Origin: JAAZCI01 sp046462535
Lineage (GTDB): Bacteria; Pseudomonadota; Gammaproteobacteria; Cardiobacteriales; Wohlfahrtiimonadaceae
Direction of reading: 5' to 3'
Assembly: GCA_046462535.1 (NCBI GenBank)
Contig: JBKGVF010000015.1
Span: 1-60,244 of the forward strand
Length of the DNA: 60,244 nucleotides
A model generated the notes under the pieces. The model did not search any database and had not been told where the DNA came from. It worked only from the letters and a program-made list of their open reading frames with translations. The position numbers were made by a program, and so were the translations under genes. This document shows positions 33,392-43,150 of this stretch, in pieces (position 1 is the first letter of the stretch; each line of letters begins with the position of its first letter).

Positions 33392-35296
33392 CTAATTTGG
33401 TTGCGATTTGGTAGGGAGGCGCCCTTTACGAAGATGAACGAGAATTAAAGAGATAGCCGTTGGTGTTACTCCGCGCATGCGGGAGGCTTGTCCAATGGTT
33501 TTTGGTTGCTGTGCGTTGAGAAGCTCTTGGGTCTCAATTGAGAGCCCCTCTATCGCGGAGTAATCAACATTTTCTGGTAATGGGGCATTTTCAAATTTCT
33601 TATAACGCTCAATCTCTTCCAACGCACGATTAATGTAGCCGGCATACTTTGTTTCGATCTCAATTTTCTGTAGAACTTCTGGAGTAAATCCATTGAGTGT
33701 GGCAGCTCCCTCGAGCTTTAAGAGTTCTGAGAGTGTCACCTCAGGCCGCTTTAAGAGCTCCTTTGCGCGGATATTTTGAGTTAGGGCAATCTGTGTGCGT
33801 TCTTGAAGCTTAAGTCCATCGCTGCTATTGCGATCAATTAACCATTCATCAAAGTGGGTCTCTGCTTTGGCAATCGCCTCCTCCTTCTTTAAGAAGTGCT
33901 CCCAGCGGTAATCATCAACTAAGCCTAGTTCTCTTCCGATGGGGGTTAGACGCTGATCAGCATTATCCTCACGCATTAAGAGGCGATACTCTGCGCGAGA
34001 AGTGAACATGCGATAAGGTTCACGGACCCCTTGGGTAATTAGATCATCAATCATAACGCCAATGTAGGATTCATGACGGAGCGGATACCACTGCTCAAGC
34101 TCAAGATAGCGGCGGGCCGCATTTAATCCTGCTAGTAATCCTTGTGCTGCTGCTTCTTCATATCCTGTTGTTCCATTAATTTGGCCAGCAAAGTAGAGAT
34201 TATTAATCGCTTTAGTCTCTAAGGTGTAGTGGAGATCGCGCGGATCGTAGAAGTCGTACTCAATAGCGTAGCCGGGACGGGTGATATGGGCATTCTCTAG
34301 CCCTTCGATGCTATGGACCATCTCAATCTGTACATCAAAGGGGAGGCTGGTGGAGATCCCATTTGGGTAGTATTCAAAGGTATCGAGCCCCTCCGGCTCT
34401 AAAAAGACGTGGTGACGATCCTTATCGGCAAAACGCATGATCTTATCCTCAACGGCTGGGCAGTATCGAGGTCCAATTCCTTCGATTGTGGCAGCATCTG
34501 AGTACATTGGAGAGCGATCTAGACCACCGCGAATGATCTCATGGGTCTTTGGGTTGGTATAAGTGGTCCAACAGGAGACCTGTCGCGGATGCTCACTGCG
34601 GGAGCCAAGATAAGAGAAGACTGGGGTCGGTTCATCTCCAGCTTGCTCGACCATATTGGAGAAGTCGATGCTTTTGCCATCAATTCTTGGTGGGGTTCCT
34701 GTCTTTAATCGCCCTTTACGTAAGGAGAGCTCTTCAAGCTTATGGGCAAGTGTGATAGAAGCAGGATCCCCCATTCGGCCTCCACCATAATTCTCTAAGC
34801 CGATATGGATTAAACCTGAGAGGAAGGTTCCCACCGTTAAAATAACCGATTCAGCATGAAAGCGAACCCCTGTTTGTGTAATTACCCCTGTTACACGATC
34901 CCCTTTGAAGATGAGGTCATCTGCTGCTTGTTGAAAGATATAGAGATTCTCTTGGCGCTCTAACATTTGGCGAATAGCGGTTCGATAGAGTGTTCGATCA
35001 GCTTGAGCGCGCGTTGAGCGTACTGCGGGCCCTTTTGAGGCATTGAGAATTCGAAATTGAATACCGGCAAGATCTGTTGCCCGGGCCATAGCACCACCAA
35101 GGGCATCGATCTCTTTAACAATCTGCCCTTTACCAATACCACCAATAGAGGGGTTGCAGCTTAGCTCACCTAGGGTGTCAATACTATGGGTAAGAAGAAG
35201 GGTGGGGACGCCAAGACGAGCAGATGCTAGCGCTGCTTCTGTTCCCGCATGCCCACCACCAATAACAATAACGCCAAAATGCTTAGGATAATCCAT
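33392..35296 (-). CDS. mnmG: tRNA uridine-34 5-carboxymethylaminomethyl modification enzyme MnmG (GidA)
   Basis: MnmG works with MnmE to modify the wobble uridine of several tRNAs, using FAD. The 634-residue protein has the N-terminal dinucleotide motif GGGHAGTEAA (12-21), the GIGKG stretch, CNPSIGG at about 47-53, and a normal C-terminal helical region with SRMRGVTPTAIS near the end. MnmE is not in the window. The gene is not paired with rsmG, unlike the classical gidA-gidB arrangement. Confidence 0.97.
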   Translation of the reverse strand: MDYPKHFGVIVIGGGHAGTEAALASARLGVPTLLLTHSIDTLGELSCNPSIGGIGKGQIVKEIDALGGAMARATDLAGIQFRILNASKGPAVRSTRAQADRTLYRTAIRQMLERQENLYIFQQAADDLIFKGDRVTGVITQTGVRFHAESVILTVGTFLSGLIHIGLENYGGGRMGDPASITLAHKLEELSLRKGRLKTGTPPRIDGKSIDFSNMVEQAGDEPTPVFSYLGSRSEHPRQVSCWTTYTNPKTHEIIRGGLDRSPMYSDAATIEGIGPRYCPAVEDKIMRFADKDRHHVFLEPEGLDTFEYYPNGISTSLPFDVQIEMVHSIEGLENAHITRPGYAIEYDFYDPRDLHYTLETKAINNLYFAGQINGTTGYEEAAAQGLLAGLNAARRYLELEQWYPLRHESYIGVMIDDLITQGVREPYRMFTSRAEYRLLMREDNADQRLTPIGRELGLVDDYRWEHFLKKEEAIAKAETHFDEWLIDRNSSDGLKLQERTQIALTQNIRAKELLKRPEVTLSELLKLEGAATLNGFTPEVLQKIEIETKYAGYINRALEEIERYKKFENAPLPENVDYSAIEGLSIETQELLNAQQPKTIGQASRMRGVTPTAISLILVHLRKGRLPTKSQPN

Positions 35297-35399
35297 AACT
35301 ATATAATATCTTCTCTATATCTATCTAAATGTAAGGGTTAGGGGTCGTTCAGCTCAATTATAGCGACTTTTCAGCAAAGTGAGGGAATAAAAGAGCGAA

Positions 35400-35460
35400 C
35401 ACCAAATCATCCCAGATGCTACCCGCAGTTATCGGAGTAGAATTCTGTTCTGATTTGGTG
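35400..35460. other. Nested 61-nt hairpin between mnmG and the IalB gene
   Basis: CACCAAATCA (35400-35409) pairs with TGATTTGGTG (35451-35460). Inside, CAGA pairs with TCTG, CTAC with GTAG, and CCG with CGG, leaving a loop of CAGTTAT and small symmetrical internal loops. The region could be a terminator of the upstream IalB gene or a structured leader of mnmG; on the minus strand it is followed only by a modest T-rich run. Confidence 0.75.
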
Positions 35461-35516
35461 CATACGCATTATAGGTAACTTAAGCTGCCTCTCTTCCCTT
35501 CATAGGGGAAGAGTAA

Positions 35517-36107
35517 TTACTTACCTAGTTGTGTCTTGAGGTCTTCAAAAGCATCCGTGAAGCCCATAAGTGATACTTCTGCTTTCACATTATCTTGGTC
35601 ACCATCGAAGAGGAAATGAGTGTACGCAACATTCATCTTATTTCCCTTCTTAATGCTCTCTAGGGATTTGGCGTCATTTAACTGTAGACCAGCAACACAC
35701 CCATTAGGTAGACAGCGATTAAAAGGGAGTCCCTCTACCGTATCATCGCCAATTTTAAGTTTTTTACCATCGATATCAAACTTCAGTCCATCGAGAAGAG
35801 AGTTGCCTAATAGGGTTGTAAAGAGCATCGATGGGTGCTCATCATTTCCTAAGTAGGAGATAGTTGTATTAAGAATTAATTCGCGGGACTCAGGGCTATC
35901 GGCACTCTTATTCTCTTTAAAGAGGACAAAAGATTGTGAGCTCATTGCACACTGCTTAATCGGTTTGTTGTTCTGTACCACTTCGGTACACTCTACACGC
36001 CAATCATTATGCTTCTTCATATATGAAGGCTCTTGCTGAGCGGCTGCTGTTGAGAGAAGCGTAGCAGGTAGGATTAGCGCAAGTAATGTCGATTTGAATT
36101 TATTCAT
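35517..36107 (-). CDS. Invasion-associated locus B (IalB) family periplasmic protein
   Basis: The 196-residue protein has a clear signal peptide (about 1-23, ending TAAAQ) followed by an IalB-type domain (PF06776). Family features are the opening DWRVECT, a cysteine in KQCAMSSQ, and the strongly conserved LPFNRCLPNGCVAGLQL. IalB was named for erythrocyte invasion in Bartonella, but relatives are widespread in free-living bacteria, so the name says nothing about virulence here. A four-cysteine pattern suggests disulfides. It is a stand-alone minus-strand gene upstream of mnmG. Confidence 0.9.
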   Translation of the reverse strand: MNKFKSTLLALILPATLLSTAAAQQEPSYMKKHNDWRVECTEVVQNNKPIKQCAMSSQSFVLFKENKSADSPESRELILNTTISYLGNDEHPSMLFTTLLGNSLLDGLKFDIDGKKLKIGDDTVEGLPFNRCLPNGCVAGLQLNDAKSLESIKKGNKMNVAYTHFLFDGDQDNVKAEVSLMGFTDAFEDLKTQLGK

Positions 36108-36294
36108 AGATAGAGAATCTCCCTGATTAAAATATATTAACTAATAAAGTTTAGTCTAACATCCCATCTTAATACAGAATTCGATCGAGGTGCAATTTTA
36201 ATCGCCGATTCGTAAGGTGAGAATCGAGGGGTATTCATGTAGAATAGGGGCGAATATTTTATTGTATAAGAATATTCAACGAAGGAGATTAGTC

Positions 36295-36939
36295 GTGAAT
36301 CAAGAGAGTAAACGCGGTAATGGTACACTATTTATAGTTTCGGCTCCATCAGGAGGAGGAAAAACAACGCTTGTTGAAACTTTGATGAGATCGACACCAA
36401 AATTGAAGCGGGTTGTAACCCATACAACGCGAGAAGCGCGGGCTGGTGAGGTGGATGGTGAGGATTACCATTTTGTCTCATTAGAGGAGTTTAAGGCGCT
36501 CAATGAGGCGGGTGGATTTTTAGAGCATGCAGAGGTGTTTGGTAATTACTACGGCACATCAAAAGCTGAGGTACTAGAGAAGAGTGCCGATGGGAGTGAC
36601 GTTGTCTTGGTGATCGACTGGCAAGGAGCCGCTCAGGTGAAGGCATTAATGCCGGAAGCGGTCAGTGTCTTTATTGTTCCCCCCTCCATTAACGCTCTGC
36701 GCACCCGACTGACTCATCGTAATCTTGATAGTAGTGAGATTGTTGATAAGCGGATGAAGGATGCCATTAATCAGATTAAGCATTATGATAAGTTTGATTA
36801 TCTTATTGTTAATGATGATTTCGATATCGCTCTAGTGCAGTTACGAGGGATCTTTCTCTCCAATCGATTACGGATGGAGTATCAGCAGGTGGAGCAGGCA
36901 GAGTTATTAGCTTCTCTACTGAATGATAAAGTGGAGTAA
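36295..36939 (+). CDS. gmk: Guanylate kinase
   Basis: Gmk phosphorylates GMP to GDP. From the GTG at 36295 it has 214 residues; AAGGAG lies about 8 bases before it. A longer frame opens at 36217, but those 26 residues do not match the family and lack a ribosome binding site. The P-loop is SAPSGGGKTT, followed by the GMP-binding TRxxRxGExxGxDYHF-type region (residues 44-60) and the LVIDWQGAAQV stretch. It is followed by rpoZ and spoT in the usual gammaproteobacterial order. Confidence 0.95.
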   Translation: MNQESKRGNGTLFIVSAPSGGGKTTLVETLMRSTPKLKRVVTHTTREARAGEVDGEDYHFVSLEEFKALNEAGGFLEHAEVFGNYYGTSKAEVLEKSADGSDVVLVIDWQGAAQVKALMPEAVSVFIVPPSINALRTRLTHRNLDSSEIVDKRMKDAINQIKHYDKFDYLIVNDDFDIALVQLRGIFLSNRLRMEYQQVEQAELLASLLNDKVE

Positions 36940-37126
36940 ATTTGCCACGATAAGTAGATACAAATAGAGAATTGAGCAGTACGGTACCTCCTATTAAATA
37001 TATTATAGAGAGGTATTTTGTTTTTCTAATGTGTAGAATATTATTGCATATCAGTTAATTTTTAGATCGCTTCCTCTTTCTCTTGGAAGGGATCCATTCA
37101 TATGATTTATAAGGAGCTTATATAAA

Positions 37127-37354
37127 ATGGCTAGAGTTACAGTTGAAGATTGTTTAGAGCGTGTTGAGAATCGATTTCAGTTGGTTGTATTAGCTGCCCG
37201 CCGTGCGCGTCAACTTGAGCGGGGGGGAGAGCCAACAATTGAGGTGCCTAATCGTGCTTCTAAGTCACCGGTGATTGCACTTAGAGAGATCGGTTCAGGT
37301 GGAATCTCGCCCGATGAGATTAATCGTTTAGAGATAGAGCACGAGCTCTCATAA
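37127..37354 (+). CDS. rpoZ: RNA polymerase subunit omega
   Basis: The 75-residue protein opens with MARVTVEDCLERVENRFQLV, the family signature, and has ARRARQL shortly after. Omega aids assembly of the beta' subunit and forms one of the ppGpp sites. Its link to gmk and spoT is the standard order. Confidence 0.98.
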   Translation: MARVTVEDCLERVENRFQLVVLAARRARQLERGGEPTIEVPNRASKSPVIALREIGSGGISPDEINRLEIEHELS

Positions 37355-37424
37355 GCGCCCTCTTTAGGGGGAGAGCGATTGTGCTCTATCGTGTTGTGAT
37401 GAAGTCGAATTGGTAGGGGGGATT

Positions 37425-39596
37425 ATGAGGAGTGTTACGTTACCGGAAGGGCTTGGGGCTTGGCGAGATGAATTTATCATCAAGAGTGAGCGCCTACTTC
37501 GTATCGTTGGGCGCTACCTGACAGAGCAGGAGGTGCAGGCCGTTAAAGAGGCATGTGTCTATGGCGCATTTGCCCATGATGGGCAGTTTCGCTCCTCAGG
37601 AGAACCCTATATCTTTCACCCTTTAGCGGTGGCGTTGATCCTGACAGAAGTGCAAATTGATGCACCCTCTATCATTGGGGGAATTCTACATGATGTTATT
37701 GAGGATACCCCCATCACTTTTTCAGAGATCGAGAGCCGCTTCGGTGAAGATGTTGCAACGATTGTTGATGGTGTTACGAAGTTAACGCAGATTAAATTTA
37801 CCTCTAAAGAGGAGGAGAAGGCTGAAAATTTCCGCAAGATGATCTTAGCGATGACTAAAGATATTCGAGTCATTATGGTTAAGCTTGCAGATCGTCTCCA
37901 TAATATGCGCACGTTAGGAGCGCTTGAGCCTTATAAAAAACGTCGTATCGCAAATGATACGCTTGAGGTTTATGCACCTATAGCTGCCCGCTTAGGGATC
38001 TATGACCTTCAGGTTCAGCTTGAAAATCTCTGCTTTAAGAATCTCCACCCATGGCGTTATCGGGTTCTAAAAGCGGCCCTTGATGAGCAGTATCGGGTGC
38101 AGGAGAATAATCTTGATAAGATTAAAGAGCGCCTCGATGAGGCGTTAGTGCAGTTAAATGTTATTGCTCGAATCTCCACGCGCCGAAAGCATCTTTGGAG
38201 TATTTATAGTAAAGTTCGGGTTAAAGGGCGCCTCAATTTGGTCTATGACATCTTTGCGATTCGTATTATAGTTCGCAGTGTGGATGACTGCTATCGCGCG
38301 CTAGGGGTTGTACATCGTCATCTAAAGCCGATTATGGGAGGTTTTAAGGATTATATTGCGATACCGAAAACAAATGGTTATCAGAGCCTTCATACCATCG
38401 TTTTTGGTGCTAATAATCTTCCTGTAGAGGTTCAGATTCGCACCCGTGATATGCATATTATTGCAGAAGCAGGCGCTGCGGCACATTGGCGCTATAAAGA
38501 GGTGTATGAGCATCAAGAACATAACTATGATAAGACTACGGAGTGGCTCGACTCAGTTATGGAGATTCAAGATAGTGCCTTAACCTCAAAAGAGTTTATG
38601 GAGACGATGAAGGCGGACTTCTTTCCGAAGGAGATCTATGTCTTTACACCTAATGGTAAGATTATAGAGCTACCCCGTGGAGCGACAGCAATTGATTTTG
38701 CCTATAGTGTTCACTCCGATATTGGCAACCGTAGTGCGGCGGCTTATGTGGATATGCATGAGGTCGCTTTAACACAGCCTCTGAGTAATGGGCAAACAGT
38801 GCGTATTGAGGTTTCTGACGATGCTTTCCCTTCGCCGATGTGGTTAGAGCATGCGGTAACTGCTCGTGCGCGTACCCGGATCCGCGCCTATCTGCGGAGC
38901 TTAAAGGAGGCGGAGGCGGAGGCATTAGGGCGTTCAGTATTAGAGGAGGCGTTACAGAAGCGGGGAATCGATCTTAGTGCTGCGAACGCTGAGGATGAGG
39001 CTATTATTCTTTCTGAGTTAGGCCTTGAGTCAAAAGAGGCGCTATTGCGAAATATCGGACGTGGAAAGTATCCACCACAATATGTGATTAATCGCTTTTT
39101 AATCCACCAGCGGGAGCATAAGGGGCTTTCAGAGGAGGAGCAGCGACTTCTGAATGTGTCGCAGGATGCGATTATTGGAGCAGAAGGGATGAATACCTCT
39201 CTAGCACCATGTTGCCATCCGTTACCTGGGGAGCCGATTATGGGTTGCTTAACGATTCGTCATGGCTTAATGATCCATCTTGTCGGTTGTATGAATATGC
39301 AGGCCTATAAAGATAAGCCTGAGAAGTGTATTCCACTTGAGTGGAGTAAAGAGGTGCGGGGCGAGTTTCCAGTTAAGCTCTACCTAGTAGCGAAGAATCA
39401 GCGAGGGTCGTTGGCGGCTATTAGTGCACGTTTAACAGAGATGCAGCTCGATATTGATGAGTTTAACTCAACTGGCCTAAATGAGGATCTGGTACGTGTA
39501 GAGTTTGTTATCAAGGTGAGTGATCGGAAGCATCTAGCTGATATTATGCGTGAGCTAAAACTTTTAAGTAATGTAGAGCGAGTCTCCAGAAAGTAG
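37425..39596 (+). CDS. spoT: Bifunctional (p)ppGpp synthetase/hydrolase SpoT
   Basis: SpoT makes and degrades ppGpp. From the ATG at 37425, preceded by GGGGGG, it has 723 residues; a TTG at 37410 opens the same frame but is less likely. In order it has an HD hydrolase domain with LHDVIEDT, the synthetase domain with YDIFAIRIIV and KTNGYQSLHT, a TGS domain with RGATAIDFAYSVHSDIG, a zinc-finger-like region with the CCHPLPG segment, and a C-terminal ACT domain. The intact HD motif indicates that hydrolysis works, and the intact synthetase motifs suggest both activities. A RelA paralogue would lie elsewhere. Confidence 0.96.
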   Translation: MRSVTLPEGLGAWRDEFIIKSERLLRIVGRYLTEQEVQAVKEACVYGAFAHDGQFRSSGEPYIFHPLAVALILTEVQIDAPSIIGGILHDVIEDTPITFSEIESRFGEDVATIVDGVTKLTQIKFTSKEEEKAENFRKMILAMTKDIRVIMVKLADRLHNMRTLGALEPYKKRRIANDTLEVYAPIAARLGIYDLQVQLENLCFKNLHPWRYRVLKAALDEQYRVQENNLDKIKERLDEALVQLNVIARISTRRKHLWSIYSKVRVKGRLNLVYDIFAIRIIVRSVDDCYRALGVVHRHLKPIMGGFKDYIAIPKTNGYQSLHTIVFGANNLPVEVQIRTRDMHIIAEAGAAAHWRYKEVYEHQEHNYDKTTEWLDSVMEIQDSALTSKEFMETMKADFFPKEIYVFTPNGKIIELPRGATAIDFAYSVHSDIGNRSAAAYVDMHEVALTQPLSNGQTVRIEVSDDAFPSPMWLEHAVTARARTRIRAYLRSLKEAEAEALGRSVLEEALQKRGIDLSAANAEDEAIILSELGLESKEALLRNIGRGKYPPQYVINRFLIHQREHKGLSEEEQRLLNVSQDAIIGAEGMNTSLAPCCHPLPGEPIMGCLTIRHGLMIHLVGCMNMQAYKDKPEKCIPLEWSKEVRGEFPVKLYLVAKNQRGSLAAISARLTEMQLDIDEFNSTGLNEDLVRVEFVIKVSDRKHLADIMRELKLLSNVERVSRK

Positions 39597-39636
39597 CCGC
39601 TATGTCAATTAAAGAGAGTTAATAGAGAGGTGTGCA

Positions 39637-41961
39637 TTGTCTAAAAGTCGAAATCACATCATCGATCTATTGCTCATCTTTATCCTAGTTTTAGCCTATC
39701 TCTTCTTCTCCAGTACAGGTCTCTCTAAGCGATTAGGAAATGCAGCATATGACTATGTGATCTCATCGCGGGCTCCTGTCACCAATAATGATTTAGTGAT
39801 GGTGGTGATCGATGATCACTCTATTCAGAGGCTCCAGCAGAAGTGGCCATGGCCACGAAGTTATCACGCCGCTCTGATTAATCATTTAACAGATGCTGAT
39901 GCCGCCGTTGTTGCATACAATGTGATTTTTGCAGAGCGTGGTGAGGAGGATCAACTGCTACGGGAGGCGATTCGACGTAATGGACGGGTTGTCCTTCCGA
40001 TCGATCGCGAAGTCAACTATGGGCAGAATATCTTTATTAATGAGGCAAATATAGGGCATGCCTCCATTGAGAGTGATCCTGATAGCATTTTAAGAGGGAT
40101 TACGATCTATGAAGATCTCTATGGTGAGAGTGTGCCGGCCTTTGCCCTTGCAGTGTTAAAGATGGTAAATCCTATTCGCAGCGCGCAGTTAGAGCGCCGT
40201 TTTGGGCATGATACAAAGTCGTATAATCGTCAGACTAACTTTATCTATAGTGTTCGCGATGAGATTCCTGTTTATAGCTTTATTGATGTTTTAGAGCGTA
40301 AGATTAATCCACAGGTTTTTAAAGATAAAATTGTCTTTGTCGGGGTTATTGGAACGGGGATAGGGCAGCGCTTTATTCCTGCTGATCGTGATAAGCGCTC
40401 CTGGTCAGGTACCGGGGTTCAGATCTCCCTCTTCAATGCATTAAACGATTTAGCCTTTGTTAAGATTCCCCATCCGATCTGGAAGCTCTTTTTTAACTTT
40501 TCTGCGCTCTTTTTGGTGGTGCATGTTGTGCGCACCCCTCGAATCTCTATTGCCACTAGCAATGTGATTAGCTTGACGTTAGCTCTTCTATTAACGGCTC
40601 TCCCTTATCTAATCTTTATTACGACCTCGTACTGGATCAATCTGATTGATTCTGCACTTATAGCGGTTCTCTTTATCTTTATCTATACCTTAAGCTCCAC
40701 TCATTATCGGTTGCGTGAAGCTAATCGATCCCTTGAGCGGCATGTTGCTAAGCGAACCCAAGAGCTACGGGTAACTAACTACAACTTAGCCCAAGAGATT
40801 CGGGGGCGGGAGCAGATTGAACGGAGCTTGCGCCATAGTGAGCATGGGCTGCGTACCTTATTAGATAATATCCAGATCGGAATTATCACCATTAGTGTTG
40901 ATGGGCGTATTGTCACTGCAAATAAGACGATCTTCTCTCTCTTTGGACATAAACCCCGAGAGATTATTGGCACCAACCTGCAGAGCTTTTTAAGTTGTGA
41001 TCTGCTTAATAAGCAGCAGACAGGAGGGCAGATAGCAACTCTGATTGAGCGCTTGATTTCTAGCCAAGAGGAGACCTTTCAGATAGAGGGGGAGGTGCGT
41101 CGCTCAGATGATAAGCCACCCATTCCGGTGGCGATTAACTTTTCACAATTGCGGCAAGGAGAGAAGCATAAGTTTGTCTGTCTAATTCGAGATATTCGTG
41201 ATCAGCGGCGTGCTGAAAAGATGACTCAAGAGTTCGTAGCGACAGTCTCCCATGAGCTGCGGACACCGATCACGTCAGTGAAGGGGGCGCTAGAGCTGAT
41301 GAAGGCTGGAATGGCGGGGGAGCTTAGCCCCCGTATGGAGCAGATGCTTGGACTTGCTTTGCGAAATAGTGAGCGTCTCCTTATGCTTGTCAACGATATT
41401 TTAGATATTCAGAGGATTCAGCTAGGGACGTTAAAGTTTGATCAGAAGCCTCTGAATATTGTTTCGGTTGTGCGACAATCGATTGAGGTGAATGAGGTAT
41501 ATAGTGAGATGTATCGGGTAAAACTTGTGGCAAAGCTTCCCGATTACCCTCTCTATGTTATGGGTGATGAGGGGCGATTGATTCAGGTAATGAGCAATCT
41601 AATCTCAAACGCATCCAAATTCTCTCCGTCGGGCGGCGCGGAGGTTGTGATTCAGACGCGTTATCATGGGGATCGTGTCATGGTATCGGTGACGGATTTC
41701 GGATGTGGTATTTCAGAGGATTTTCGCAGCCAAATTTTTGGTAAGTTTGAGCAGGCAGGGGAGGCGCGTCACCGTTCAAAAGGGACAGGTTTAGGGTTAA
41801 GTATTACTAAAGCATTAGTGGAGCGAATGAATGGCGTTATCGATTACCGATCACAGGAGGGGAAGGGGAGTACCTTCTACTTTGTGTTGCCAGCCCTTAC
41901 CCCGCGAGAGGTTCGTCAATATATAGAGAAAGAGAGTAGAAGAAATGAAGAGAAGAGGTGA
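39637..41961 (+). CDS. CHASE2-PAS sensor histidine kinase
   Basis: This 774-residue protein starts with a TTG that follows AGAGG by seven bases. It has an N-terminal membrane helix (about 8-25), an extracytoplasmic CHASE2 sensing domain (to about 280, with VVIDDHSIQRL and WPWPRSYHA), three membrane helices (about 285-355), a short coiled coil, a PAS domain (about 405-525), a HisKA domain with SHELRTP (phosphoacceptor His539), and an ATPase domain with NLISNASKF, FGCGIS and GTGLGLS. No response regulator is beside it. The coding end overlaps the roxA start by 17 bp, which implies cotranscription. The signal sensed is unknown. Confidence 0.9.
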   Translation: MSKSRNHIIDLLLIFILVLAYLFFSSTGLSKRLGNAAYDYVISSRAPVTNNDLVMVVIDDHSIQRLQQKWPWPRSYHAALINHLTDADAAVVAYNVIFAERGEEDQLLREAIRRNGRVVLPIDREVNYGQNIFINEANIGHASIESDPDSILRGITIYEDLYGESVPAFALAVLKMVNPIRSAQLERRFGHDTKSYNRQTNFIYSVRDEIPVYSFIDVLERKINPQVFKDKIVFVGVIGTGIGQRFIPADRDKRSWSGTGVQISLFNALNDLAFVKIPHPIWKLFFNFSALFLVVHVVRTPRISIATSNVISLTLALLLTALPYLIFITTSYWINLIDSALIAVLFIFIYTLSSTHYRLREANRSLERHVAKRTQELRVTNYNLAQEIRGREQIERSLRHSEHGLRTLLDNIQIGIITISVDGRIVTANKTIFSLFGHKPREIIGTNLQSFLSCDLLNKQQTGGQIATLIERLISSQEETFQIEGEVRRSDDKPPIPVAINFSQLRQGEKHKFVCLIRDIRDQRRAEKMTQEFVATVSHELRTPITSVKGALELMKAGMAGELSPRMEQMLGLALRNSERLLMLVNDILDIQRIQLGTLKFDQKPLNIVSVVRQSIEVNEVYSEMYRVKLVAKLPDYPLYVMGDEGRLIQVMSNLISNASKFSPSGGAEVVIQTRYHGDRVMVSVTDFGCGISEDFRSQIFGKFEQAGEARHRSKGTGLGLSITKALVERMNGVIDYRSQEGKGSTFYFVLPALTPREVRQYIEKESRRNEEKR

Positions 41962-43150
41962 TTACCCTTTAACATATCTAGGGGGATTAACAGCAAGAGA
42001 GTTTATCTCAGAGTATTGGCAGAAGAAGCCCCTTTTTGTTAAGGGCGCTTTTCCCCAGTTTAAGGCTGCACTCTCGATTGAGGAGCTGGCAGGGCTTGCG
42101 TTAGAGGAGGAGATTCCTTCACGTCTTATCTTAGAAGAGGGGGGGAGTAAGCCGTGGGAACTTCGGCAAGGGCCCTTTACTGATGAGGATTTTGCACAAT
42201 TTCCTAATGAGCGCTGGATGTTGATGTTGAATGATCTTGATAAGTATATCCCCGACCTTGCCCCAATCTTAGAGCCGTTCCGATTTATACCCCGTTGGCG
42301 CTTTGATGATCTACAGGCTTCAATAGCGGTTGATGGAGGTAATGTGGGGCCCCATTGGGATGATTATGATGTCTTTCTTCTTCAAGGAGAGGGGCGAAAA
42401 CGTTGGCAGATCAGTTACGCCCCCACTACGGATGAGGATTTTATTCCGGGAGTAGATCTTCGCTTAATTGAGAATTTTAAGGTGGATGAGGAGTGGGTTG
42501 TAGAACCGGGGGATCTTCTCTATCTTCCTCCTAAAATAGGTCATTTTGGCATTTCAATTGGGCAGAGTGTCACTTGGTCAATCGGATATCGAATGCCACA
42601 GATTAATGGATTGCTTGATGATTTCACCCATACAGTAATTGAGAAGGTCTCACCACAACTGCGCTTAGAGGATCCCGCTTTTCCTATAGAGGCGGAAGGG
42701 TATTTAAGTGGTCGCGCAATTACACAATTTAAACAGCAGTTAGAGCAGCATCTTCAGTATGATGATGAGCATTTTGCCCGTTGGTTTAGTCGAGCTTTGA
42801 CAGCTCCACGCTCGTTAGAAGGGCATCAACCCCTGGTGACAACATATAGGATCGCAGATCTATCTACTCTAATCGAGTCGGAGGCGGAGTTAGAGCTCAA
42901 TCCACACCTAGTTGCCCTCTATCGGAAGAGGGGTGAGGACTATCTTCTCTATCTAGGTGGTGAGGAGTTTTCGTTACCAAAGCAGGCGGCACCTCTTATT
43001 TATGGGATCTGTCAAGAGGGGCAGCTAACAGCAGGTGTATTACGGCAGATAATTGCGATTGATGGGTTAAAAGAGTTGATTATCTCCTGGGTTAATTTAG
43101 GGTATCTACATGATTATCGTTACTTAGAGGAGGAGAGGGAAGAGTGTTAA
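41945..43150 (+). CDS. roxA: Ribosomal protein uL16 arginine hydroxylase RoxA (YcfD), JmjC-like
   Basis: This 401-residue Fe(II)/2-oxoglutarate oxygenase hydroxylates an arginine of ribosomal protein L16 in E. coli. The iron ligands are visible as His137, Asp139 and His200 in GPHWDDYDV and KIGHFGIS. The opening LGGLTAREFISEYWQKKPL and the following WELRQGPF fit the family. It overlaps the kinase gene upstream by 17 bp and the DUF192 gene downstream by 7 bp. Confidence 0.92.
   Translation: MKRRGDYPLTYLGGLTAREFISEYWQKKPLFVKGAFPQFKAALSIEELAGLALEEEIPSRLILEEGGSKPWELRQGPFTDEDFAQFPNERWMLMLNDLDKYIPDLAPILEPFRFIPRWRFDDLQASIAVDGGNVGPHWDDYDVFLLQGEGRKRWQISYAPTTDEDFIPGVDLRLIENFKVDEEWVVEPGDLLYLPPKIGHFGISIGQSVTWSIGYRMPQINGLLDDFTHTVIEKVSPQLRLEDPAFPIEAEGYLSGRAITQFKQQLEQHLQYDDEHFARWFSRALTAPRSLEGHQPLVTTYRIADLSTLIESEAELELNPHLVALYRKRGEDYLLYLGGEEFSLPKQAAPLIYGICQEGQLTAGVLRQIIAIDGLKELIISWVNLGYLHDYRYLEEEREEC

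Noticed and set aside
36217..36294. Longer start of gmk
   Set aside because: The added residues do not belong to the family and there is no ribosome binding site, while GTG 36295 has AAGGAG.
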